From positions 1,054,001 through 1,118,000 of the forward strand of contig NZ_JACHJS010000001.1 of assembly GCF_014203755.1 (NCBI RefSeq): 64,000 nt of DNA. The letters are read 5' to 3'. A model generated the notes under the pieces. That model saw only the letters and a list, made by a program, of their open reading frames with translations. It was not told the DNA's origin and did no database searches. Of this stretch, positions 47,774 to 55,315 are shown in pieces. The stretch is from Saccharothrix violaceirubra. GTDB taxonomy: Bacteria > Actinomycetota > Actinomycetes > Mycobacteriales > Pseudonocardiaceae. Both the position numbers and the translations under genes were made by a program. Within the stretch, counting starts at the first letter, position 1. The number at the start of each line of letters is the position of its first letter.

Positions 47774-48480
47774 CCACCGCCTGCGACTGCCCCGACCGCA
47801 TGCATGGCTACGGCCTCGGAGACCTCACCGCCATCGCTCGACGTGCCACCGCCAACGCGCGCGCCCGCGGCGACGTCGACCTGCTCCACGAGGCCGCCTG
47901 GAACGGCTTGGTGGACTGCCTGCTCGCCTCGGAGACCCACCCCGGTCCATGCGAACTCGCGGTCGCCGCCCGCGACGGCATCCTCAACGACATCCATCAG
48001 TGGCAGGGCCACCGTGGACGTCGGAAGAGCTGGGGCAATCCCGGGGCACGGTTCGCTGCCTACTGGCACTCGGATCTCCCTGCCCTCGTCGACCCTCGAA
48101 TCGAAGCGCTCGTCGATCGCATCGCCACCGAGCAGGTCACTCACAAGCTCCCTCGCCACCAAGCCGACCTTCTGCTGCTTCTCGCCGCCACCGGCAGCGT
48201 CCAAGCCGTCGCGACCGCGCGCGGATTGCCCTACGAGACCGTAAAACCGCAAGTACGACAGGCACGTCGGTGTTGGGAAGACCTGTGGTTTGACTGGGAA
48301 CACGCCCACCGCGTGCGACACGCCAAAATCCGGCCACGGCGTCCGATCCAACACGGCACCATCAACGGCTACGCACAGCACCGCCGCCGCTACGAACAGG
48401 CATGCGACGACTGTCGTCACGCGGCACGCGCCTACAACCGGGCACTGGCGGCCTGCGGTAAAAAAGGGAAAGCGAAATGA
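47770..48480 (+). CDS. sigma-factor-like / DNA-binding protein with C-terminal zinc motif
   Basis: 236 aa from ATG 47770. A helix-turn-helix-like segment (ADLLLLLAATGSVQAVATARGLPYETVKPQVRQARRCWEDL) resembles sigma region 4. The end, HGTINGYAQHRRRYEQACDDCRHAARAYNR, is a small His/Cys motif common in actinophage proteins. Its coding DNA is less GC3-biased than its neighbours. Possibly a late-gene or operon regulator. Confidence 0.65.
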   Translation: MTTACDCPDRMHGYGLGDLTAIARRATANARARGDVDLLHEAAWNGLVDCLLASETHPGPCELAVAARDGILNDIHQWQGHRGRRKSWGNPGARFAAYWHSDLPALVDPRIEALVDRIATEQVTHKLPRHQADLLLLLAATGSVQAVATARGLPYETVKPQVRQARRCWEDLWFDWEHAHRVRHAKIRPRRPIQHGTINGYAQHRRRYEQACDDCRHAARAYNRALAACGKKGKAK

Positions 48481-50012
48481 TCACCGTAACCGACCTGTTC
48501 TGCGGAGCCGGGGGCTCCGGACTCGGCGCGACCGCCGTCCCCGGCGTCCAGCTCGTCATGGCCGCGAACCACTCCCCGCGCGCCATCGAGACCCACGCCG
48601 CGAACTTCCCGGACTGCGCACACGACTGCGCCGACATCTCCCAGGTCGAGCCCCGCCGCTACCGGCGCACCAACATCCTGTGGGCGTCGCCGGAGTGCAC
48701 CTCGCACTCCGTCGCGAAAGGACGCAAACGCCGCCAGGTCGGCCCCGGCCTGTTCGACGAACCCCTGCCCGACCACGTCGCCGAACGCTCCCGGGCGACC
48801 ATGTGGGACGTACCCCGCTTCGCCGAGGTGCACCGCTACGACGCGGTGATCGTGGAGAACGTCGTCGACGCCGCGCACTGGGCTCCGTTCCAGGCGTGGC
48901 TGATGGCCATGGACTCCTACGGCTACGACCACCACGTCGTGTACCTCAACTCCATGCACGCCCCCGCGATCGCCGCGCCCCGTGCCCCGCAGTCCCGCGA
49001 CCGGATGTACGTGGTGCTCTGGCGGCGCGGCAACCGACGCCCGGACCTGGAGATCCGGCCGCGGGGCTGGTGCACCGGCTGCGCGGCCGAGGTCGAGTGC
49101 CGGCAGGCATGGAAACGGCGCGGCGCGACGTGGCCGCTGGAGCGGTGGGGCCGCTACCGCGCCCAGTACACCTACGCGTGCACCACCCCGGGCTGCGGCA
49201 GGCCGGTCGAGCCCTACGTGCTGCCCGCCGCGTCCGCGATCGACTGGTCGATGCTCGGCGAACGGATCGGCGACCGGGACAAGCCGTTGTCGGACAAGAC
49301 CATCGCGCGTATCCGCGCCGGCCTGGCCCGCTACGCCGGTGCCCAGCTGGTGCCGTCCGGGGGCACGTGGAACGAGTCCGCCCAACCCGTGACCGGTCCG
49401 TTCCGGTCCCGTACGACCCGGGAGAACGAGGGGCTGCTCGTCCCGGTCGAGGGCAGGGTCGGCAACGCCGCACTCCCAGCCGCGGCACCGATGCGCACCC
49501 AGACGACCCGGCACGAGACCGCGCTGGTCGTCCCGTACTACGGGACCGCCGAGGCCGCGCAGCCGACCGACCGGCCGTTGGGCACCCTGACCACGGTGGA
49601 CCGCTACGGCCTGGCGTTCATCGCCGAGCTGCGCGGCGGCGGCTCCACCGCCCGGGACGTCCGCGAGCCGCTGTCGACCGTGACCGCGAGCGGCACCCAC
49701 CACATGCTCGTCCGGCACAACACCGCGCGCGGCGACGAGGGCTACCTGTCCACGCCCGTGGACGAGCCGATGCGCACGCTCACCACCGCCGGACACCAGT
49801 CCCTGGTCGGCTGGTCCGAGCGGCCTCCGGCCGTGGAGGACTGCACGTTCCGGATGCTCGCCGTCCCGGAGATCCAGCGCGCCATGGCGTTCGGCGACGA
49901 CTACGTGGTCACCGGGAACAAACGCGAGCAGGTCAAGCAGTTGGGCAACGGAGTCACCCCGCCCGCGGCCGAGTTCCTGATCCGCGCCGTCGTCGACTCC
50001 CTCACCCCCTGA
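48477..50012 (+). CDS. C5-cytosine DNA methyltransferase
   Basis: 511 aa from ATG 48477 (ATGA overlap). Motif I TVTDLFCGAGGSGLG; motif IV WASPECTSHS with the catalytic Cys preceded by Pro-Glu rather than the usual Pro-Cys-Gln; motif VI VENVVD; motif VIII QSRDRM; motif X KQLGNGVTPPAAEFL. A variable target-recognition region contains four cysteines (CTGCAAEVEC, CTTPGCG). It is a solitary enzyme with no restriction gene adjacent, probably protecting element DNA against host restriction. Confidence 0.9.
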   Translation: MITVTDLFCGAGGSGLGATAVPGVQLVMAANHSPRAIETHAANFPDCAHDCADISQVEPRRYRRTNILWASPECTSHSVAKGRKRRQVGPGLFDEPLPDHVAERSRATMWDVPRFAEVHRYDAVIVENVVDAAHWAPFQAWLMAMDSYGYDHHVVYLNSMHAPAIAAPRAPQSRDRMYVVLWRRGNRRPDLEIRPRGWCTGCAAEVECRQAWKRRGATWPLERWGRYRAQYTYACTTPGCGRPVEPYVLPAASAIDWSMLGERIGDRDKPLSDKTIARIRAGLARYAGAQLVPSGGTWNESAQPVTGPFRSRTTRENEGLLVPVEGRVGNAALPAAAPMRTQTTRHETALVVPYYGTAEAAQPTDRPLGTLTTVDRYGLAFIAELRGGGSTARDVREPLSTVTASGTHHMLVRHNTARGDEGYLSTPVDEPMRTLTTAGHQSLVGWSERPPAVEDCTFRMLAVPEIQRAMAFGDDYVVTGNKREQVKQLGNGVTPPAAEFLIRAVVDSLTP

Positions 50013-50055
50013 TCACCCGTGCCGCCGCCGCGGCGGCCTGAGGAGGACAACACCC

Positions 50056-50280
50056 ATGACCGACACCGACAACCTCCACTCCACCCTCTCAGCCTGGCGG
50101 GTCGGCGACATCGGCATCTTCCGCCACGACGAGGTCGGCGACATCGAGGTCGAGGTCGAGCGCATCTACAGCGACGGCCCCGCAGCCCCCGCGCTGGGCA
50201 TCGTCTACGCCGACGACTGGCACGCGGTGATCGACCCGTCGCGGCTGCGCCCGGCACCCGCGGCCGAGGTGTCCCGGTGA
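50056..50280 (+). CDS. small hypothetical protein, 74 aa
   Basis: ATG 50056 with GAGGAGGA upstream. Beta-rich, acidic (WRVGDIGIFRHDEVGDIEVEVERIYSDG). Overlaps the next gene as GTGA. No family recognised. Confidence 0.58.
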   Translation: MTDTDNLHSTLSAWRVGDIGIFRHDEVGDIEVEVERIYSDGPAAPALGIVYADDWHAVIDPSRLRPAPAAEVSR

Positions 50281-50525
50281 CCGCCCCGGACCCCGAGACC
50301 ACGGCCGCCCGGGACCTCGCCACCGCCTGGTGCACGCTGCCCGGCTGGACCCGTGCCCACGCCCTGATCGAGATCGGGTCGATGGGCGCGGTCGCCCTGT
50401 ACTCGACCGGGTGCGAGCGGGACTACCGCCCGCCGGACCCGGAGGTGGACGAGCCGATCGTCGCCCCGGACGACATGCCGCGCTGCAAGCGGTGCCTGCG
50501 CCGATCCGAGGAGCGCGCATCGTGA
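50277..50525 (+). CDS. small hypothetical protein, 82 aa
   Basis: GTG 50277 (GTGA overlaps on both sides). Ends MPRCKRCLRRSEERAS, a Cys pair that could bind metal. Family unknown. Confidence 0.55.
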   Translation: MTAPDPETTAARDLATAWCTLPGWTRAHALIEIGSMGAVALYSTGCERDYRPPDPEVDEPIVAPDDMPRCKRCLRRSEERAS

Positions 50526-50854
50526 CCACCCCCTCCACCGGCCACGACCAGCCGTGGCTGCCGACCGCCGGCCACCCGGCGGTGTGGATGCCGCACGCCA
50601 CCGGCGATGACGACTCCCGACTGGTCGTCGACGTCCTGGACGTCTGGCCCGACGCCGGGCGCCGGCACCACACGCCGAGCGCGCTCCTGTGCGAGGTACG
50701 GGAGCCTGGCGAGGGCACTCCGGTGTGGGTGTGTACCGAGCAGGATCTCCTCCCGCCCGCCGTCCCTCAGGCCACGGCAGAGCCGACCGAGTGGCACGAG
50801 GGGGACGCCACAGATCTTGGGGACGCAGTCACCCCGCCCGCCGAGGAGGCGTGA
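50522..50854 (+). CDS. hypothetical protein, 110 aa
   Basis: GTG 50522. No known motif. It ends in PPAEEA; the DNA of this end, CCGCCCGCCGAGGAGGCGTG, doubles as a ribosome site for the next gene and recurs identically at the end of the 52019 gene. Confidence 0.55.
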   Translation: MTTPSTGHDQPWLPTAGHPAVWMPHATGDDDSRLVVDVLDVWPDAGRRHHTPSALLCEVREPGEGTPVWVCTEQDLLPPAVPQATAEPTEWHEGDATDLGDAVTPPAEEA

Positions 50855-50855
50855 C

Positions 50856-51053
50856 GTGGCCGCCTACCGATCCGTACGACTGATGTGCGACGGAGCGCGC
50901 TGCCTCACGGAGTACATCCCAACCGACCCGACGCCGACTGCGAGCGCTGCCCGGTACCTCGCCTCCCGACGGGGCTGGACGACTGTCGCCCGGCGCGACT
51001 ACTGCCCGGCGTGCTGCCCCGCCACCGCCAACACCACCGCCAAGGAGGCGTGA
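50856..51053 (+). CDS. small Cys-rich protein, 65 aa
   Basis: GTG 50856, 1 nt after the previous stop. MCDGARCLTEY and YCPACCP give two cysteine pairs that could form a zinc ribbon. Shares its last base with the next ATG (TGATG). Confidence 0.55.
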   Translation: MAAYRSVRLMCDGARCLTEYIPTDPTPTASAARYLASRRGWTTVARRDYCPACCPATANTTAKEA

Positions 51054-51424
51054 TGCCCCGCTTGATGTCCGTCGCGATGACGGAGGACGCCGTCCGATCC
51101 CGCATCAAGACCGTGACGCGTCGCAAGGGCTGGGTCGACCTCCAGCCCGGTACCCGTCTCACCCTGTGCCGCAAGATCATGGGCCGCAAGCCCGGCGAGC
51201 CGCTGGTGCGGATCGTGGACGTCGAGGTCGTGTCCGTCCGCCGCGAACGCCTCGACACCATCACCGCCGACGACGTGGCCCGCGAAGGCTGCCCCGGCAT
51301 GACCCCGGACGAGTTCGTCGACCGGTTCTTCGTGCGCGCCCAGCGGATCGACCCGGCCGCAGAGATCACCCGCATCGAGTGGCGCTACCTGCCCGACACC
51401 ACCGAGGAGACCGTCCGTGCGTGA
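51053..51424 (+). CDS. ASCH-domain protein
   Basis: 123 aa from ATG 51053. The sequence TKTVTRRKGWVDLQPGTRLTLCRK (here KTVTRRKGWVDLQPGTRLTL) and IVDVEVVSVRRERLDTITADDVAREGCPG match ASCH (PUA-like RNA- or nucleotide-binding) proteins common in actinophages. Molecular role unknown. Confidence 0.8.
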   Translation: MPRLMSVAMTEDAVRSRIKTVTRRKGWVDLQPGTRLTLCRKIMGRKPGEPLVRIVDVEVVSVRRERLDTITADDVAREGCPGMTPDEFVDRFFVRAQRIDPAAEITRIEWRYLPDTTEETVRA

Positions 51425-51773
51425 GATGCGTCGGTCCATCCAGCCCACCTACGACAGCCGTGAGACCGGACCCCGGTATCGGGTCACCTACCAGCTCGAC
51501 GACCGCACCATCACCTTCCGGGAACCCATCGCCGACCCGTTCGGGAGGTTCACGCTCCGCGTGTCGTGGTGGGACCGCTTCAAGTCGCTGCTGCGCCGCG
51601 ACATGGCCGTGACCGTACTGGTCGACGGCGACCCCGAGGTGATGGACGACGTCCTGGAGTTGGACGCGGACACCCTCGTGCCGTACTCAACCCGGCAGGC
51701 CGAATTTCGGGCGGGGGTCCACAAGAGCTTGGCCCGATTCGCCAAGGAGAACGAAACCGTCGAGGGAGCGTGA
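51417..51773 (+). CDS. hypothetical protein, 118 aa
   Basis: GTG 51417, GAGGAGA upstream, overlapping the ASCH gene by 8 nt. Mixed alpha/beta, basic centre (WWDRFKSLLRRDMAVTV). No family recognised. Confidence 0.55.
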   Translation: MREMRRSIQPTYDSRETGPRYRVTYQLDDRTITFREPIADPFGRFTLRVSWWDRFKSLLRRDMAVTVLVDGDPEVMDDVLELDADTLVPYSTRQAEFRAGVHKSLARFAKENETVEGA

Positions 51774-51776
51774 GCC

Positions 51777-52022
51777 GTGGCCAACGACGACACCTGGATC
51801 TACCCCGCACCCGCCTGGAGGACCGGCGACCGGGTCGCCATCGACGACAGCAGCCGCCTCGACTACGACGAGGCTGGGACCGTCATCGGACCCGACCCGT
51901 ACGACAACGGCGCGTGGCTCGTCGAACTGGACGACGGCACCGAGACCTCTGCGTACTCCGATGAGCTGACCGGGCTGATCGAGCCCCACTCCGCTTCGTC
52001 TCCCGAAAGGACAGACACGTGA
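51777..52022 (+). CDS. small hypothetical protein, 81 aa
   Basis: GTG 51777. Beta-rich, with the pattern WRTGDRVAIDDSSRLDYDEAGTVIG...WLVELDDGTE, similar to small SH3-like phage proteins. Overlaps the next gene as GTGA. Confidence 0.55.
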   Translation: MANDDTWIYPAPAWRTGDRVAIDDSSRLDYDEAGTVIGPDPYDNGAWLVELDDGTETSAYSDELTGLIEPHSASSPERTDT

Positions 52023-52294
52023 GCAGCGACCCCGCCGCCATCACCATCCACCTCGGCATCGGCGGCCTGGACCGCAACGAAGCCACTGCCGTTCTCCGCG
52101 CCATCCCGGCCGGACGCTCGGCCACGTTCGACGTCACCCAGCCCGCCCTCGGCGGCCCGCGCTACGACGTCACCCTGCACGACCTGTCCAGCGTGCAGGC
52201 CCGAGACCTGCTCGCCGCCCACATCACCGCCGCCGAAGCTGTGTGGAACACGGGAAACGGCGATGGCACCGCCCCGCCCGCCGAGGAGGCGTGA
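52019..52294 (+). CDS. small hypothetical protein, 91 aa
   Basis: GTG 52019. Contains ITIHLGIGGLDRNEATAVLRAIPAG. Ends in PPAEEA with the same terminal DNA as the 50522 gene. Function unknown. Confidence 0.55.
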   Translation: MSSDPAAITIHLGIGGLDRNEATAVLRAIPAGRSATFDVTQPALGGPRYDVTLHDLSSVQARDLLAAHITAAEAVWNTGNGDGTAPPAEEA

Positions 52295-52297
52295 GCC

Positions 52298-52498
52298 GTG
52301 GCGGTCTTCATGGACTCCGCAGCATTCTTTCGCCGCCAAGCCATGCTCGCCCGCCGAGCGGAGGTCATGGCGGCCAACCCGACGATCACCGAGGCATCCG
52401 CTCTCGCGCCGCTCATGGGCGACATGCAGAGCGAGTACTGGAAATGGTGCCTGGAGCGCCACCTCATCGAACCGGCCGCGCCCGAGGGTGCGGGGTGA
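52298..52498 (+). CDS. small hypothetical helical protein, 66 aa
   Basis: GTG 52298, GAGGAGG 10 nt upstream inside the previous gene's end. Helical, FFRRQAMLARRAEVMAANPT. GTGA overlap with the next gene. Confidence 0.52.
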   Translation: MAVFMDSAAFFRRQAMLARRAEVMAANPTITEASALAPLMGDMQSEYWKWCLERHLIEPAAPEGAG

Positions 52499-52731
52499 GC
52501 TCCGTGCCGGACGGGATACGCCAGCCCGTCCGCCACGACCTCACCACCACAGAACTCGGCGCCCGCCTGCACGTGGTCGAACGCCCGGTCTTCCCGTGCC
52601 CCCGGTGCGGCCGGGCCGGGTGGCTGGCCGTGCACCTGCACGGCGTGCGCCGGCCGTGCGGCCACACCCGCAGCCTCCCGCCCCTGACCCCCACACCCGC
52701 ACACCACCGCCACCACCGAGGAGCAGCATGA
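52495..52731 (+). CDS. small zinc-ribbon protein, 78 aa
   Basis: GTG 52495. FPCPRCGRAGWLAVHLHGVRRPCGH is a probable zinc ribbon. His-rich tail. Overlaps the next gene as ATGA. Confidence 0.58.
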   Translation: MSSVPDGIRQPVRHDLTTTELGARLHVVERPVFPCPRCGRAGWLAVHLHGVRRPCGHTRSLPPLTPTPAHHRHHRGAA

Positions 52732-53072
52732 CCACCGATCCCCTCGCGTACTTCGAGGACGAGACCCTGCCCGACCACTGGTCCAACGGCGACCTCGCCG
52801 CCGAGATCACCAGGAACGACCCCGTCGCAGACGCCCGCGTCGTGTGGATCCTCGCCGCCCGCGTGGCAACGGCCGGCGCGGCGAACACCGACCCCTTGCA
52901 CACCCTCCACGACCTCGGCCGCGCCGTCGCCGCGATCACCGTCACGGCCGACGCGATCATCCGAGACCGTTTCGACGACCTCGACGCCGAGGAGACCACC
53001 GACTTCCGGTCCACGATCGACCACCTCGTCGCCGCCGCGAAGGGCCTGGACGACTTGTCGGGGTGGTTCTGA
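52728..53072 (+). CDS. hypothetical protein, 114 aa
   Basis: ATG 52728 with GAGGAGCA upstream. Acidic, helical (LGRAVAAITVTADAIIRDRFDDL). Shares one base with the RuvC-like start (TGATG). Confidence 0.6.
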   Translation: MTTDPLAYFEDETLPDHWSNGDLAAEITRNDPVADARVVWILAARVATAGAANTDPLHTLHDLGRAVAAITVTADAIIRDRFDDLDAEETTDFRSTIDHLVAAAKGLDDLSGWF

Positions 53073-53602
53073 TGGACGCCGCCTCCGCGCGCGGGAACGT
53101 CATCGGCCTGGACTTGTCCATCACCGCCACCGGGATCGCCTACCCCGACGGCTCCACCGCCACGGTGAAGACCCGGTCCGCCGACGGCGACCGCCGTCTG
53201 CTGGACATCGTCGTCGCCGTCAATCTCGCCCTCGGCTCCGAGCCCACGCTCGTGGTGATCGAGGACCTCCCGACCCACGCCCACGCCGCCGGGATCACCG
53301 GCATGGTCCACGGCGCGGTCCGGGCCGCACTGCTCGACGCGGGCATCCCGTACGTCCTGGTGCCCCCGGCCACGCTCAAGGCGTACGCGACCGGGAGGGG
53401 CAACGCGGACAAGACCGCGATGGCCCTGGCCGCGTTCAAACGCGCCCAGGTCGAGTTCGGCGACGACAACCAGTGCGACGCGTGGTGGCTGCGCCATGCC
53501 GGTCTCGACCACCTCGGCGTCCCGCCGGTCGCGCTGCCCGAAGCCCAGCGGAACAGGCTGTCGGTGCTGCGCTGGCCCGACCTGCCGGCCCGGGTCGCGT
53601 GA
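53072..53602 (+). CDS. RuvC-like Holliday junction resolvase
   Basis: 176 aa from ATG 53072. RNase H-fold with acidic residues Asp14 (VIGLDLSITATGIAYPDG), Glu64 (LVVIEDLP) and Asp132 or Asp136 (DDNQCDAWWLR), as in RuvC and phage resolvases. It completes the recombination set begun by the exonuclease and ERF genes 14 kb upstream. Could also act on branched packaging intermediates. Confidence 0.82.
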   Translation: MDAASARGNVIGLDLSITATGIAYPDGSTATVKTRSADGDRRLLDIVVAVNLALGSEPTLVVIEDLPTHAHAAGITGMVHGAVRAALLDAGIPYVLVPPATLKAYATGRGNADKTAMALAAFKRAQVEFGDDNQCDAWWLRHAGLDHLGVPPVALPEAQRNRLSVLRWPDLPARVA

Positions 53603-53799
53603 TGAGCTCGGACAACCTGTTCATCCCGAGCGTGCACGCCCGCGTCCACGCGTGGGACCGCGACGACCAGGACGGCTACCTCCAAGACCAGCGGCACGCG
53701 GCCCGGCTGACCGTGGCCCGCCACGCCCACGACCGGGACGACTGCGTGGTCCTGCTCGACATGCTCGGCCTGCTCCCCGACACCAACCCCCGCCACTGA
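53602..53799 (+). CDS. small hypothetical protein, 65 aa
   Basis: ATG 53602 (TGATG overlap with the RuvC-like stop). His- and Asp-rich (VHARVHAWDRDDQDG...ARHAHDRDDC). No family recognised. Confidence 0.55.
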   Translation: MSSDNLFIPSVHARVHAWDRDDQDGYLQDQRHAARLTVARHAHDRDDCVVLLDMLGLLPDTNPRH

Positions 53800-53812
53800 C
53801 AGGAGACACCCC

Positions 53813-54154
53813 GTGACCGTGTTCCGCCGCTACGTGGAAGAGAACGACTGGGAGGGCGAGACCTGGACGTTCTGGCTCCAGGTCGACGGCAACGAGGCCG
53901 GCCTCGACCGGCTCGCCAGTCTGCTCGCCGACCTCGACCCAAGCAGCCAGTACGACACCGAGGACTCGGAGGAGTCCCCCTACACCCTGGCCGACGAGGT
54001 CGAGCCGGAGCACGTCGTGGACAAGCTCGTCGAGTACTCCGACACCGGCTACATGGCCTCCCACACCAAGGTCCCCGGCCGCCTCGTGCTGCCCGAGGCG
54101 ACCGTCGCCGAGACCCTCCACAAGGGCGGGATCAAGGACTTGTTCGTCGCATGA
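53813..54154 (+). CDS. hypothetical protein, 113 aa, at the head of the CRISPR operon
   Basis: GTG 53813, AGGAGA upstream. Acidic (YDTEDSEESPYTLADEVEPEHVVDKLVEYSDTG) with two Trp in the N-terminus. Its stop overlaps the DUF3307 start as ATGA, which places it in the transcript that leads into the cas genes. Function unknown. Confidence 0.6.
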   Translation: MTVFRRYVEENDWEGETWTFWLQVDGNEAGLDRLASLLADLDPSSQYDTEDSEESPYTLADEVEPEHVVDKLVEYSDTGYMASHTKVPGRLVLPEATVAETLHKGGIKDLFVA

Positions 54155-54657
54155 CCGCCGGGACCACCGCGGCCCTGGTGTTCGTCGCGCTCTACACGGC
54201 CCACCACCTGGCCGACCACTGGGTACAGACCGACCACCAAGCCATCCACAAAGGACTCCCCGGTTGGCGGGGACGCCTGGCCTGTGCCCGGCACGTCGCC
54301 ACCTACACCCTCACCACCCTCGCCGCCGTCCTGGCCGTGCTCTGGCTGCCGCTGGGCCTGCACGCCACCTGGACCGGCATCGCCGTGGGCCAGGCCGTGT
54401 CGGCGGTCACCCACTACGTGATCGACCGGCGCACCCCGCTGGCCCGACTCGCGCACGCCACCGGCAAAGGCGACTACCACGACCGCGGAACCCCACGGCC
54501 GCACCGGGTGTTCGCGTACCGGCCGGACGTGGAGGACGACCCGACGGCCGACCTCCCGCTCGACCAGGCCCCGGTGGTGCGGGGCGCGTACTTCCTGGAC
54601 CAGTCTTTGCACATCGCCGTGCTGTTCGCGGCGGCCTTGATCACCGCCCTGCTCTGA
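54151..54657 (+). CDS. DUF3307-like membrane protein
   Basis: 168 aa from ATG 54151. Hydrophobic helices at about residues 5-20, 47-70, 73-93 and 148-167. HHLADHWVQTDHQA, YVIDRRTPLARL and YFLDQSLHIAV match the histidine/aspartate pattern of the DUF3307 family. Found on phages and integrative elements; function unknown. It is 25 nt upstream of cas6e. Confidence 0.72.
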   Translation: MTAGTTAALVFVALYTAHHLADHWVQTDHQAIHKGLPGWRGRLACARHVATYTLTTLAAVLAVLWLPLGLHATWTGIAVGQAVSAVTHYVIDRRTPLARLAHATGKGDYHDRGTPRPHRVFAYRPDVEDDPTADLPLDQAPVVRGAYFLDQSLHIAVLFAAALITALL

Positions 54658-54682
54658 CCCAACGCACCGAGGAGACCCGCCA

Positions 54683-55315
54683 GTGATCATGACCAAGGTG
54701 GTGCTGGACCACCGCAACCCGCAGACCGTCGAGGATCTCCGAAACGCCTACCAAATGCACGTCCGCGTCCGGGAGATCGCCGAGGGCCTGCCCGACCCGG
54801 ACGGCGGCAGGCTGCTGTGGGGCCTGCACGGCACGACCCTGCTCGTGCAGACCGGAGCGGCGGTGTCCCCGCTCGCCCTGCCCGCCGGGTACGCCGTCTC
54901 GGTCCACTCCGCGAACCTGGCATCCCGCCTCGACCGGATCACCGCCGGTTCGGTCGTGCGGTGGGCGGTCATCGCCAACCCGACCCGGGCACGGGCCAAG
55001 GCCACCGCCGTCGGCCCCGACGGCGTCCCGGTGCGCAAGTCGAGGGGCCAGCCCACCCCGGTCGCCCTGGGCGAACGCAACGAGTGGATCACCCGCAGGC
55101 TCGCCCCGGCACTGGAGATCACCGCGCTGACCGGCAGGCCGCTGCCCGCCGCCGCCGGCACCCAGATCCGCACGAGGCACCGCGTGCACCACTCCCGGCA
55201 CCTGTGGCAGGGCACCGCGACCGTGGCCGACCCGGACGTCCTGCGCGGTCTGGTGTCGTCCGGGATCGGCCACGGCAAGGCGTTCGGCTGCGGCCTGCTG
55301 CTGGTGGCGTCGTGA
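54683..55315 (+). CDS. cas6e: Cas6e-type CRISPR RNA endonuclease
   Basis: 210 aa from GTG 54683 with GAGGAGA 7 nt upstream (ATG 54689 alternative). Family features in order: VVLDHRN strand, YQMH with candidate catalytic Tyr23 and His26 (same spacing as T. thermophilus Cas6e), GTTLLVQTG, LPAGYAVSVHSAN, WAVIANPTRARA, GERNEWITRRLAPAL, and the C-terminal glycine-rich loop GIGHGKAFGCGLLLVA. Two ferredoxin-like domains as in type I-E CasE. It would cut precursor crRNA at repeat hairpins. Canonical type IV-B loci lack cas6, so its presence here is notable. Overlaps csf1 as GTGA. Confidence 0.88.
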   Translation: MIMTKVVLDHRNPQTVEDLRNAYQMHVRVREIAEGLPDPDGGRLLWGLHGTTLLVQTGAAVSPLALPAGYAVSVHSANLASRLDRITAGSVVRWAVIANPTRARAKATAVGPDGVPVRKSRGQPTPVALGERNEWITRRLAPALEITALTGRPLPAAAGTQIRTRHRVHHSRHLWQGTATVADPDVLRGLVSSGIGHGKAFGCGLLLVAS

